Source: Diospyros lotus
Lineage: Eukaryota > Streptophyta > Magnoliopsida > Ericales > Ebenaceae
Assembly (NCBI RefSeq): GCF_014633365.1
Contig: NC_068338.1
Span: 48,619,716 to 48,683,715, forward strand
Reading direction: 5' to 3'
Length of the DNA: 64,000 nt
Part shown: one piece after another, positions 26,801 to 38,800 of the stretch
How positions within the stretch are numbered: the first letter of the stretch is position 1
Layout of the letters: each line of letters opens with the position of its first letter
The notes under the pieces: model-generated
Told to the model about the DNA's origin: nothing
What the model saw: only the letters and a program-made list of their open reading frames with translations
Database searches by the model: none
Program-made: the position numbers and the translations under genes

Positions 26801-29800
26801 CCTCTAATAAGGAAGCAAGCATAAGAGAAATGAGTAAGTTTCCTACTCAAATGCAGTGGTAAAGCCTAAAGGTCGGAGCTGGCATGCTATGAGTAAGTCT
26901 AGCGGATTTAAGGCCAATCCGGGTAGGGTTCACTAGGATGTTGTGAAATTGGACTCTTGGGTATGTAAAATTAACATTAGATATGGATTTGGTTTATGGT
27001 GGAGCAAGTCTAGAAGAAGAACCTTGGATTGGCTGCTGATTATGCAGCAAAACTCTTAGAAAGAATGTTAAGGTTGAGTTGAGATGTGTACAATCTCTTG
27101 GTTAAGAATCAATCCCACCATGAAGAAAACAAGTCATATTAATGTTAGGAATAATTTCATTAGGGAAATCCTTGAGAAGGAGGAATTAATTCTAATAAAA
27201 GTTGCAGGTATAGATAATGCAATTGATATGTTATCCAAGGTTGTTCCATTGTCAAAATTTACAGCATCGTTTGGAAATTCTTAATGTTTGTTTGTGTTGA
27301 TGATCAGGTATATCATGTTGGAACCAAAGGAAGAGCAGGCTAAGGTTTTGATGGATGAAGAATGGAATGGATCATACTCTAAGATGATGGTGGAGATTTA
27401 TTAGAGTTGTCTACAGTATTGAGGGCAATGATAGCAGTGTCTTTGCACAGGTTTATTATGTGGTTTTAGAAGGTAGAGATAGGCAGTGGCCTTACTTGTA
27501 ATTAGTTGTTAAGTTGGGGTAATCTGGTAATATCAATACCCAGTTTTGTAATAGCCTAGGAGTTATCGTCCTAATATTCTATAAATAGGGCAAGGGGGGC
27601 TAGGCATCATTAATGCATGATATTATTGTTTCACGAGAAAGCTTTAAGAGAGGAAAGTTTGTGATTTTAGAATAGCTTTTTGTAATCTTGAGAGAAGGCT
27701 TGTAATCGTGGGGTGCAACTAGTTGTACTGGTTATTGTTTTTTGAATCAAAAAAGGCTGCTGTTGGAGGGTTCTTAGGCTGGATGTGGGGTTGTTCTAAA
27801 GGACAATCTGAACTAGGATAATCTCGGTGTTCTTGTGGATGTTTGGTTTGCGTGTTCTTCTTCTTTCAATTCTGTTTCTGTTTCTATTCATTTTGTATAT
27901 ATTGTTGGCTTTTAATTTATTTGTGTTTTCTGTTCTGATTGAATATCATTCAAACCGTGAATGATTGTGTATGTGATAGGTGTGTTTTCGGCTAAAGATT
28001 CATATTTAAGTAATCCTAGGATAACACCTGCTATTTTGGAAAGAATAGGTACCACTCCAATACCTGATGTCAATGCAAAGCTAGTAATTGGGGATTTACT
28101 AGATAGAGCCAGCAAAGAGGAGGGAAAAAGAGTTAAAATTCACCCTCGACTAGTAACAGACTTTGTTGATCTTTTAGGCATTTCCAGCAAAATCACTAGA
28201 AAGAACGGTCTAAGAAGGATAAAGCAGATAGTGAAAGCTATGATTGGATGAAGAACAATGGCCATTGCTATGATTTCTTGGGGACAAGAAATCCTTTAAG
28301 GAAGAGGGAATGTCACGAGCCCAAGTGAATTAGGTAGTTATGTTACTATATATTTATTTAGTTGCTTTTTACAATTATGTTTTAGGAGTATTTGGGTCTT
28401 ATTTACAATTAATTTACAGTTATAGAGTAATGGGAAAGTAGTGCTGTAGTGGTAATTGCTACTAAGTAACTGCTAGATAACTTGATATATAAGATTATGC
28501 ACAGTTTCAGGAATCATCAGAATTGAAGAATATATATCAGAATTCTAGACCTTGTTCTCTTTGCTATTTTTAGGCTGTTCCAAAATAGTGAAAACGTGTT
28601 TACTTTCATATTTTAAAAAATAAGGAAAAATTTTGTAAAGAAAACTCAAAATAACAAAAAGTTATTTTGGTTGTTTTCATCAGAAACAACAACATATCTA
28701 GCCTTTATCCCACTATGTGGGGTCGGCTACATAAATTCTAGACTTCCATGTATTTTTGTCTTTTGTCATATCTTCATTTAAGCCCATACACTTCATATCA
28801 AACTTTATTGTCTCTCCCAAAGTCTTATTAGGTTTGCCTCTAGCTCTTTTTTTAACTAATTGTTTCATTTCATCAACTCTCATCACAGGAGTGTCTCTTG
28901 GTCTTCTTCTCACATGACCAAACTATCTTAGTCTAGTCTCTCTCATCTTCTCCTCGGTTGGCACTACTCCTACCTTATTACGAATAATGTCATTTCTAAT
29001 TTTATCTTATATTGTATGGCTGCACATCTATCTTAGCATCCTCATCTCCACTACGCTCGTCTTTTGCTCATGTTGGTATTTGACTACCCAACATTCTGAG
29101 CCATACAACAAAACTGGTCTTATAGCTGTTCTATAGAATTTTCCTTTCAGTTTTAATAGGATTTTACCATCACATAACACCCCCGATGCATTTCTGCATT
29201 TTAGCCAACCTGCCTTAATTCTATGCATGATATCCTCGTGACTTTCTCCATCTTCTTGAATCACTGATCCCAAATATCGAAATTAGTCTTTTCTTTGTAT
29301 GATTTGGTCTCCCAATTTTATTATAACATCATCCACTCTAGCATTCTTACTAAATTTACATTCCATATATTTGTTTTCCTTCTACTTAATTTAAATCTCT
29401 TGGATTCTAAATTGTTTCTCCACAACTCAAGCTTAGTGTTTACTCCCTCTTTTGTTTCATCCACCAACACTATGTCATCTGCAAATAGCATACACCATGG
29501 CACCTCTGTCTGAATGTATTTAGTGAGTTCATCCATTACTAAAGTAAATAAGTATGGACTTAGTGCAGAACCTTGATGCAATCCCATTTTAATTTTAAAC
29601 GTTTCAGTATCCCCTCCGCATGTTCTGACCCTTGTCTCTGCACCATGGTCCTTAAGGGCTTGTATATAAGCTATTCGGACTCATTTCTTCTCTAAAACTC
29701 TCCAAATATTTCTCTAGGGACCCTATCATAGGCCTTTTCTAGATCTATAAGCACCATATGTAGGTCTTTCTGATGATCCCGATACCTTTCCATTAGGCAC

Positions 29801-32800
29801 TTCAGTAGGTATATAGATTCCATTGTTGACCTACCAGGCATGAAACCAAATTGATTTTCGAGACGTCCGTTCCTTTTCTAGATCTATAAACACCATATGC
29901 AGGTCTTTCTGATGATCCCGATACCTTTCCATTAGGCACTTCAGTAGGTATATAGCTTCCATTGTTGACCTACTAGGCATGAAACCAAACTGATTTTCCG
30001 AGAAGTCTGCTTCTTTTCTGAGCCTCTGCTCTATTACTCTCTCCCAGTGTTTCATGGTATGGCTTATTAACTTAATTCCTTTGTAATTTTCACAGTTTTG
30101 AACATCTCATTTGTTCTTGTATATAGGAACCAAAGTACTCTTCCCCCACTCATCTGGCATCTTTTTTGATTTAAGGATCGCGTTAAATAATTTTGTTAGC
30201 TAGGAGATGCCCTCTTCTCCCATGCATTTTCATGTTTCTATTGGTATATTATCCGGTTCCACCGTCTTATGATTTTTCATCTTTTTTAATGCTTGCCTTA
30301 TTTCTTTTGAATTTATGCTTCGATAAAATGTATAGCTCACATTCCCTTCGGAGTTACTAAGATGTCCCAACTTAACTCTTGTGTCCCCACCATCATTGAA
30401 TAATTTGTGAAATACTTCTTCCATCTCTCCTTAATCGCTCCCTCATTCACTAATACATTTTGGTTTTCATCTTTTATACATTTCACTTGGTTTAGATCCC
30501 TTGTTTTTCTTTCTCTTGCTTTAGCTAATTTATATATATCCCTTTCTCTATCTTTTGTATCAAGTCGTTTATATAGATTCTCATATGCTTTTGACCTTGC
30601 TTCACTAACAACTCTTTTTGTGTCATTTTTCGCTTCTTTATAATTTTTTAGGTTTTCTTCATTACTGCATTGATATACAGCCTTATAGCAAGTTTTCTTA
30701 TTTCTAATTTTCAATTGTACCTCTTCATTCCACCACCAAAACTCCTTAAGGTTTGGGGCTCTACCATTTGTCTCTCCAAGGACTACCTTTGTTGTGCTTC
30801 TTAGGACAGTAACCATTTCCCTCCACATTTGGTTTGCCTGTCCTTCTCCATTCCATTCCCTTCTACCCCTTAATTTTTCTTTGAAGATTAATTGTTTCTC
30901 TCCTTTTAAATCCCACCACCTAATTCTTGGATTTTGTTTTATGTGATTTTTTCTCTTCCAATTTGTTACTTGGACATCAAGTACCAAAAGTCTATGTTGA
31001 GTAGTCAAACACTCCCTCGGTATCACCTTACAATCCCTACAACATAACCGATCCTCTTATCTCACGATGAAGTAATCTATTTGGGTGTTTGATGTGACAT
31101 TTTTATATGTGATTAAGTGTTCGTCCCGTTTTTTGAACCTAGTATTGGTTATGATGAGCCCATATGCCATAGCAAAATCTAGAATATACTTACCCTCATT
31201 ATTAATTTTCCTGAATCCATACTCTCTATGTGCCCCTCTATAGCCATTTTTGTCTCTACCCACGTGACCATTTAAGTCACCTCCTATAATCACTCTCTCT
31301 CCTTTTGGTATCATTTGTATGAGTCCCTCTAGGTCCTCCCAGAATTTTACTTTTATCTCTTCATCTAACTCCGCTTGTGATGCATATGTACTAAAGATAT
31401 TCATAGTCATTCTTTCTAGACCAATCTTCACCACAATAATCCTATCCCCTATTCTCTATACATCCACTACCTCATCTACTAAGCTTTTATCCATAATAAT
31501 CCTTACTCCATTTTTCGCTCGATCATTTTTTGTGTACCATATTTTATATTCAGTTTCTGATAAAATTTTTGCTTTTTTTCCTATCCATTTCGTCTCTTGA
31601 AGGCGCATAATATTAATCTTTCTCATAATCATCACATCTACCACTTCATAGTTTTGCCTATTAATGTTCCTATTTTCTATGACCCAATCCTTAATCCATG
31701 ATTTTGATTTTGGCTTTGACTTTGAATTTGATTTTGGACTAGCTTCTTTACCCGCATCCGTCTAAGCAAATGCGAGGACCTTTGCTCATTTGTCACTACA
31801 TCCGAGCACCGATACAGTGGCCCTAACTCACCTGACACTACACATGAGCAGTGTAGCGTGTTGCTATAAAGGGTTACGCCCCAACGATTTTTCATAGTTT
31901 GTCTAGAGTTCATGTTTTAGATCTGACTAGGTTTTACGTTAGCTGTCAGCTACCTAACACAACCCTCCTCTTTTATTCGAGGTTGGGACTAACAGTGAAT
32001 AATATCCCTAAGCGGAGTTGTTTTCATCAGAAACACGCTCAAAATTTTTAAAATGCGAAAAATGCTACAGACAAAAAGAACACGTTTTCAACAATCTCAA
32101 AACATACACTCAAAACACAAAATTGAAAATGAATTCAAAATTCAAAACTTAAAACTGAAACATGAAGAGAACAATCCCCTAATTTTTCCCTCATTTCTCG
32201 GCTTCCCTTTATTATTCTGTCTGTTTCTCCCCTCATTTATGTATGTTTTTCCCTTTCTTTCAATTCTATCTTCAAAGAAAACCTTAGTTAGGACTAGGGT
32301 CCTAACACTCCTGTAGCATCCTGCAACTATTTGTCATCCCAATCCATGCAATGAAGAGATTGCAGAAGGGGAAGAGGATTCATTTAGAATTTGACTGTAT
32401 CCAAAGATGAATATGGTCTAGTTTCTTTTGTTTGTCTCTTGTCCACCTGAGACTTGACAAAAAGAGGTAGTGATTTTACTGCAAAGTGAAACTGTACATG
32501 TTTCTTCCTTAATTTAGAACCCATATTTCCAGTATTTAACTGTGTTATGTCAATAACTTTGTCTCCATTATGCCAGTTAACATTGCCAATTACTCAAAGT
32601 ATCACACATGTTATTTGTTAATTTTTGTCATACACTTAAATATATGCATGCCCCAGTTGATTGTTAACTTTGTCTCTATTAGAGCTTAATTCAGATTCCA
32701 TTCCTTGAATGTAGTTGTGAAGTATCATGTTAAGGTTATGAATCTTCTTTTCTCCCTTATATAATAATAGAGCTCAGTTTATCATTTAAATTTTTTTTTT

Positions 32801-35800
32801 TTAATTCTAAGTTCAATTTTTATTCTTTTTTTTTTTTCAATTTTTTCCCCAGTACTACTTGAAGACAGGAACTTGTAAGTTTGGAGCCACATGCAAATTC
32901 CATCATCCTAGAGACAAGGCTGGAATTGCTGGAAGAGTTACCTTAAATGTTTTAGGCTTTCCACTTCGACCGGTTTGCATTAACTAGTTTCCTCTCTCTT
33001 GTTTCACTAAATTTATGTCCTATTTTCTGGTAATAGCTGTTCATCAACCTGTGGCACAGACAATTAAAATTCTGATTTCTTTATTCATTCCTTTCTCATT
33101 TATAGCTAATATGTAGTATATTGGTGGGATACTTCATTGCATGAACACAGATACAAGACATATCCAATTTGTACTTGCCAAATTTATGAATTTTGATAGA
33201 GCAAGGACTTTGTATGAAATGGCAATTAATTAGTCTGCAATTTTGCCAATATGGTCATATTATTAGAGGGGAGAAGCATTTTTAACCAAAATTGAAGCTC
33301 AAACTTTTTATATCTTGTAGTATTATGTTCTGAAAAGTCTAACTATAATACGCAAATGGAGATGCTCATATTTTGCTCATCCATCTTCATCTCCACGATG
33401 CTCATATTGTCGCACATCTATCTTAACATCCTCATCTCCATGATGCTCATATTTTGCAGATGTTGGTGCTTTATTGCCCAATGTTCTGTGTCATACAACA
33501 AAGGTGGTCTAATAAAACTTTTATTTTAACTTAAACTGAATCTTACTATCATATAAAGCAATGGATACATTTTTTTTCAGTCTAGCCTTAACTCCTCAGT
33601 TAACATCCTCATTTCTTGGCATGACTTGATTTTCTAGTTTTGCCATAACATCATCTATGCGTATATTTTTACTATACTTACAATTCATATATTCAATTTT
33701 CAATATGCTAATTTAAAATCTTTAGATTCTAAAGTGTTCCTCCATATTTTTATGTATTCACACTTTCTTTTGTCTCATCCACTATCACCATGTTGTGTAC
33801 AAACAACATATACCAAGGCACATTTGTTTGGATATGTTTAGTGAGTTTATCCATTACTAAGGTTAACAAGTTAAGGCTTAAAGTAGATGCTTGATGTATT
33901 CTTATTTTAATTGGGAAAACTTCAATATCTCCTCCATATGTTTTGGCCCATGTTTCTGCTCCACGATACATGATTTTTAATAACCTGTTTTAAGAACTTT
34001 GTCATAATTTTTTCTAAATCTATAAATATTATATATAAATCTTTTTGTTCCTCTATACCTTTTCATTAGGCACCTTAGCAAGTATACAACTTCCGTTGTT
34101 GACTTACGCATGAAACCAAATTTGTTTTTGGACACCTTGGTTTCTTTTCTTAATCTTTGCTCAATAACTCTCTCCCAAAGTTTCATAGTGTGGCTCATGA
34201 GCTTGATGCCTCTGTAATTTCCACAATTTTGAACATTTCCTTTATTCTTGTAAATAGGCACTAAAGTGCTCTTCTACCATTTGTCTAGCATCTTTTCTAA
34301 TTTAAGAATCGCATTATACGATTTCACCAACAAAAAATGCTCTCTTCTCTTGTGTATTTCTATTCTTCTATTGGTATATTATTTGTTCCCACTACTTTAC
34401 TGTTCTTCTTCTTTTTCAATGCTCACTTTTTCTTTTTTCTTTTTTCATTTGGACATATATACCTATAAAACATATAATTTCTATCTTTTTAAGAGTTACT
34501 AAGATGCCTTAGAATAATACTTGTTTATCAACCTACATTAATTAACTTTGAGAAATACTTCTTTCATCTCTCCTTGATCACTCCTCGTTTACTAGTGCTT
34601 TTTGGCTTTCGCGTTCTATGCATTTTACATGGCTCAAATCCCTTGTTTTTTTCATTCTCTTGCTTTGGTCAATTTATACACACATACACCTTTCCCCATC
34701 TCTTATATCAAATCGGTTTAAATTTTCATAAGCTTTTTACTTGAGGTAAATATTTTGTGCTTTTGGATTGGTTGAAATGTCATTCCTTTTTTAATTTGCT
34801 CTTTGTATTTGCTTGCAGAATGAAACTGAGTGTGCATATTATTTAAGAACTGGGCAATGCAAGTTTGGGAACACTTGTAAGTTCCACCATCCTCAGCCAT
34901 CTAATATGATGGTCTCTTTACATGGTTCTTCTGTCTATCCTCCAGTCCATTCTCCAACAACTCCTACTCAGCAATCATATCCAGGAGGAATGACAAACTG
35001 GCCCTTGTCAAGAGCTTCTTTTATTCCCAATCCACGCTGGCAAGGCCCTTCAAGTTATGCTCCTTTGATACTGCCTCAGGGTGTGGTATCAGTCCCAGGC
35101 TGGAATGCCTATGGTGTAAGCTTTTGATCCTTTGACTTCGTAAATTCTATGAATTTTACTACACTGCTTTCTACATGGACAGAATAGACTTCCTCCTATA
35201 AAATACTTGGGTGTCCATGGGAGGAAGTTTAATTAAGAATGGCTAGACTGTTGATCTGCTTACTTGTAATGTACGGAGGCTTCAGGGAAAAACATGACAA
35301 AGAGAAAATAAAAAAGAATGAAAAGATTTTTGCCCTGGTTGGTAGTAATGCCATACCATAATTCTCTTAGATATTTACAAAGTTTGCTCCCCGCCCCTGC
35401 CCCCCCTCCCCAACACACACACAAATAAAACTTACTGAAATAGTAATGCCCCAACTATGCCTGAGGCATATCAGATTTTTCCTTTTGTCTAAGTAACATT
35501 GTGGCAGTCACATGTTTTTTTCTTTCTAAGTAATGATTTGAATTTTATTTAAATGTTGGTTTTTTCAATGATAGTGGGATAAAGGCTGGATATGTTGTTG
35601 GTTTTTTCAATGAAGCATGCATCTTCTGTCTGTTTGTTTGCTACTATATCCATTCAATAAATTTTTTATGCATCTATTCAAAGGAGATGTCCTTTCAGCG
35701 TGAATTGTGCCTCTGAAAATTCTTTGGCTGATATTTCCTTTGCTGTTACAAGCATTTTGAAGATGACGTATCAATATCCATATTACGTAGTCATTTGCAA

Positions 35801-38800
35801 ATCTGTGAAGTGCCCATTTCAGAATACTAGACATTTGCGTTGGTGTGTTGGTTATTTGTTCAACATATCTAGTTAGACATACAACCAACAAGGATGTCCA
35901 AACAAGTCTGGTTCACTTTATCCTGTTGTATTTGCATTTACATATAATCCTCAATCCTAAACCCAATATGTCAATGAAAATTTATTTATTTGTCATCCAG
36001 TAAGGCATTAGTTGAGTCCATTTTTCATTCTTGGAGATTGCATTCAAAGAAGGCAGCCCATTTGCCAATTTCCCCATGCAAACCCATATTTTTCCTCTCA
36101 TACAAAAACTATTGAGTTCAAGAACAAATCTCCCAAACCATTTTCATTGTAATGGTTTGTACAAAGCCCAAGTTTCCTAATGCCTAGATCACTTTCCAAA
36201 AGAGGCTTGCAATTTTTTCCTTACTAACTGACTATCATGTACCTAGGGTTTAGTTAGGATTAGATTGGAATTCAGAAGGATCCGAGAGTCTTAGGATTAA
36301 GAACAGAATGTTTAGAGGGCAATTTGGATAGAAATAAGGAAGATAACATATAGAATTGAGGGAGAGATATTGAGAGAAAGGGGGGAGAAACAAAAGAGAA
36401 ACGTGAGGGAGATTGGGAGAGAATTCTAGAGAGATGAGAATATTCATTTTTCATTCAAGCATGAGCCATCCCATCTGTTTACAATAGCCTTATATAGGCA
36501 TATCGGACAACTAACAGCATCCCAACTCACCCATGTGCTCTTAACCAATTGCTAAAATATCTCCTAACAATTATCATAAGCCTATTACTATATTACCCCT
36601 TTAATGCTCCTTGGGTCATGACAATTCCCCCATTATTGAGAGTTCTTGTCCCCAAGAACTTGCAGCAAGTAGCCATTGTTTCATCCAATTCATGCCTTCT
36701 CTATCTAATTTATCTTTCTTTCTCCTTCTAGGCCTCTTCTTCTTCCTTGTTCAAATCAGATTGGTCTCCATTTTAAGAACACAATTAGCCATTGGTTCAT
36801 CCCACCATGCAGTAGATAGCAACTCGGATTTTCTAGTAAGAGTAAAAAACAACACAGTAGCAGGAGTTTTGTTTCCTTCGGCAAAACCTTCGACTTCCTC
36901 AGCTATCTCCCTTAGCCTTCTTGCCAAAGGGTTGTGTGATACCTATTTTAACCCCAACCAAGGATGACTTAGCCTTCTTCAGATCCAAAGACAAAGGAGC
37001 AATATACTTAGGGCCTTCTTTAACTGCATGTGGTCCATCACAATCTTGACCCAGCCTAGGATAAATGTTGCAGGTATTCCCATTCTTAGCTTTCGATAGG
37101 TCCAGAATCAGAGGAAGGATTTTAGCACCAATATCTATATAGATTGATGGTCCTTCAATCGGATTTTCCTGATCCAATGATATTCTATTTCCCACAAACT
37201 TTTGATCTGGAACACCACCAAATCCTTCTGCCCATGCACTAATGAGTTAGCCTTGGCTTCCTCTATCACTTCATCAATTGCTTCCCTATTATTTCCTTGC
37301 AGCCTTTCAGTAGGTGCATCTTGGGGTATTATTTCTTCTTTTAACTTCTCAATCACTGCAGTTGAATCCCTCTTCAATTCCAGAAATTCCTTGGTGTCTC
37401 TTGTCATTCCTATCAACTGATTGAATGCCTCAAGCATCTTTTGTTTTGGACTTCCAAGATTATCATCTTGATCATCCTCATCAACAACCTCCTTTCCAAA
37501 GGAATTAGAGTATTCCTTTAATTCTCTTTTTGTCCAAACACCCTGGACCAAACCCTCGGAATTTCTGTTGTTGCTGCCAGCACTGTCCTAACAGCCACCT
37601 TCCTTGTCAATTTCGCCGAAACCAGTATCCTTCTTCCACTCCACATTGGAGGTAAGCAATGAATCCCCTTCCCGCCATCTTGACTTCTCCTTTGGCTGGT
37701 CCATTTTCAGAAATTCCTCTTTGTTAAAACTTTCGCGATAATCTTCGAAGAATTCAGCGAGAAAGCTGTAATGATACTTCTTAGTAAGTATCATTGCAAA
37801 CTCTTGCAACTGGTCATGTAACATACGTCCGAATTGCTTGCACTCATGTATCTTGTTGTTGGGTTTCTTGTGAATTCGACTAGACTCATTATTCACCATT
37901 TCCCTTGTTTGATTCTTTTGGCTAAAATGTTCATGATTCCTGTTGCTGCCAACTGAATATTCAGCGTTCTCTTGCTGCCATTGAGGCTCTAATTGCCTCA
38001 TGGGTGCACTGCCTCCCCTGGCTTCACCAGCAGGACACCCTACTAAAAATGCAGCATCCCTCTGCTGCAATTCAGACTCCATTGGTCTCTTTCGTACACT
38101 ACTCCTTCTGGACAAAATCTCATTGGCTAGAAAAGCAATAGGCCAAGAAACTGTATTGAAACCACAACCTAAGGATTCTCAATCCTAATCACTAAGGATT
38201 GCCTAACAATTGATCGATTTCTACCGCCTAAGGTTCGAAAATCAACGAGCAAAGGAATCGGAGGAATCCGCCTCTCACAATGGACTCCACCTACAAGTTC
38301 AAACCAAGATCTGCTTGCGCCCTCTCGGTTTCGCTCACTCCTTGTTCCCTTCCGACTCAGATTTGGAACGTGGACAACTCATTGCTCGATCGCTTAATTG
38401 TAGATCGCCTCTACACAAATAGTTCCCGATGCTCAACATTGATTGTCGCCTAAACTCACCTACTAATACCAACCGTAATCGTCTTCAAATTTCGAGAATC
38501 AAGTACAGCGGCCATCAATCACCTCCATGCATCGGAATCTAATTTCGAGCATCAATGGCCGAAAATTAATCCCCAGCCGAGAGACCCACCCAAACTCGCT
38601 AGAATGCTTGAACTCGCCAAGTCCGTTGAATCACCGGAGCCTGGGCTTTAATTATTGAAATTGATTTCACTAGTCTTCAAATGAATTGGAACCACAGGCA
38701 AGGATTGACCGCTCTGATACCAGTTTGTCATGTACCTAGGGTTTAACTAGGATTAGATTGGAATTCGGAAGGATCCGAGAGGCTCAGGATTAAGAACATA

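Larger units (their letters stand above)
20537..27284 (+). pseudogene. Copia 2 gag-pol, heavily degraded
   Basis: Gag begins [20 protein letters not shown] at 20537, a Tork-like Copia start. A degenerate zinc knuckle follows ([14 protein letters not shown], second Cys lost), then protease ([11 protein letters not shown], catalytic DSG changed to DLG) and a GAG-pre-integrase stretch to 21815. Integrase is mostly missing. RT resumes around 22575 (WWGAMK), is interrupted by the element at 22612-26184, and continues [25 protein letters not shown] (about 26455). RNase H ends with [13 protein letters not shown] and [12 protein letters not shown] (27140-27284). There are many stops and deletions; it is non-functional. 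Confidence 0.85.
17992..28026 (+). mobile_element. Copia retrotransposon 2, inside the outer element
   Basis: The target duplication CCTGC lies at 17987-17991 and 28027-28031. The 5' LTR is 17992-18252 plus 20090-20452, split by a solo LTR; the 3' LTR is 27399-28026. Both end AGGATAACA. The primer region after the 5' LTR reads TTGGTGTCGGAGC (20455-20467). Its pol is split by a small LTR element at 22612-26184, and much of integrase and RT is missing or scrambled. Confidence 0.9.
28689..32016 (-). mobile_element. Near full-length LINE retrotransposon
   Basis: Flanked by a perfect 19-bp duplication GTTGTTTTCATCAGAAACA (28670-28688 and 32017-32035). The 3' end, on the minus strand, is GTGGGATAAAGGCT followed by a TGTTGT tail rather than poly(A). 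It is 3,328 bp long with no obvious ORF1, typical of short plant LINEs of this group. Confidence 0.9.
28549..32181. mobile_element. MITE-like insertion in the outer 3' LTR (itself split by a LINE)
   Basis: Comparison with the 5' LTR shows that everything here is extra. Its ends contain inverted copies of TTGTTCTCTT (about 28552 and about 32170) and of GAAAACGTGTT (about 28591 and about 32084). Without the LINE it is roughly 270 bp. The superfamily and target duplication are unclear. Confidence 0.4.
28311..32307 (+). repeat. Outer element 3' LTR, interrupted
   Basis: It starts TGTCACGAG right after a polypurine stretch (AAGGAAGAGGGAA) and ends at 32307 with GGGTCCTAACA. Contiguous LTR runs 28311-28548 and resumes at about 32182 (TTTTTCCCTCATTTCTC). 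The interval between holds a MITE-like sequence that itself contains a LINE. Confidence 0.8.
12020..32312 (+). mobile_element. Nested transposon stack in intron 3; outermost small LTR element with TSD CTCCT
   Basis: The outer element runs 12025-32307 and is flanked by CTCCT at 12020-12024 and 32308-32312. Its 5' LTR is 12025-12217 plus 17355-17516 (split by a Copia element). Its primer site is near 17518 (TTTGGTATCAGAG). Its interior is 17517-17991 plus 28032-28310 (split by a second Copia). Its 3' LTR spans 28311-32307, split by a MITE-like sequence and a LINE. With the inserts removed it would be roughly 1.5-2 kb, with only about 0.75 kb inside, so it never carried pol. The stack shares the orientation of the zinc-finger gene and lies wholly within its intron 3. 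Confidence 0.85.
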
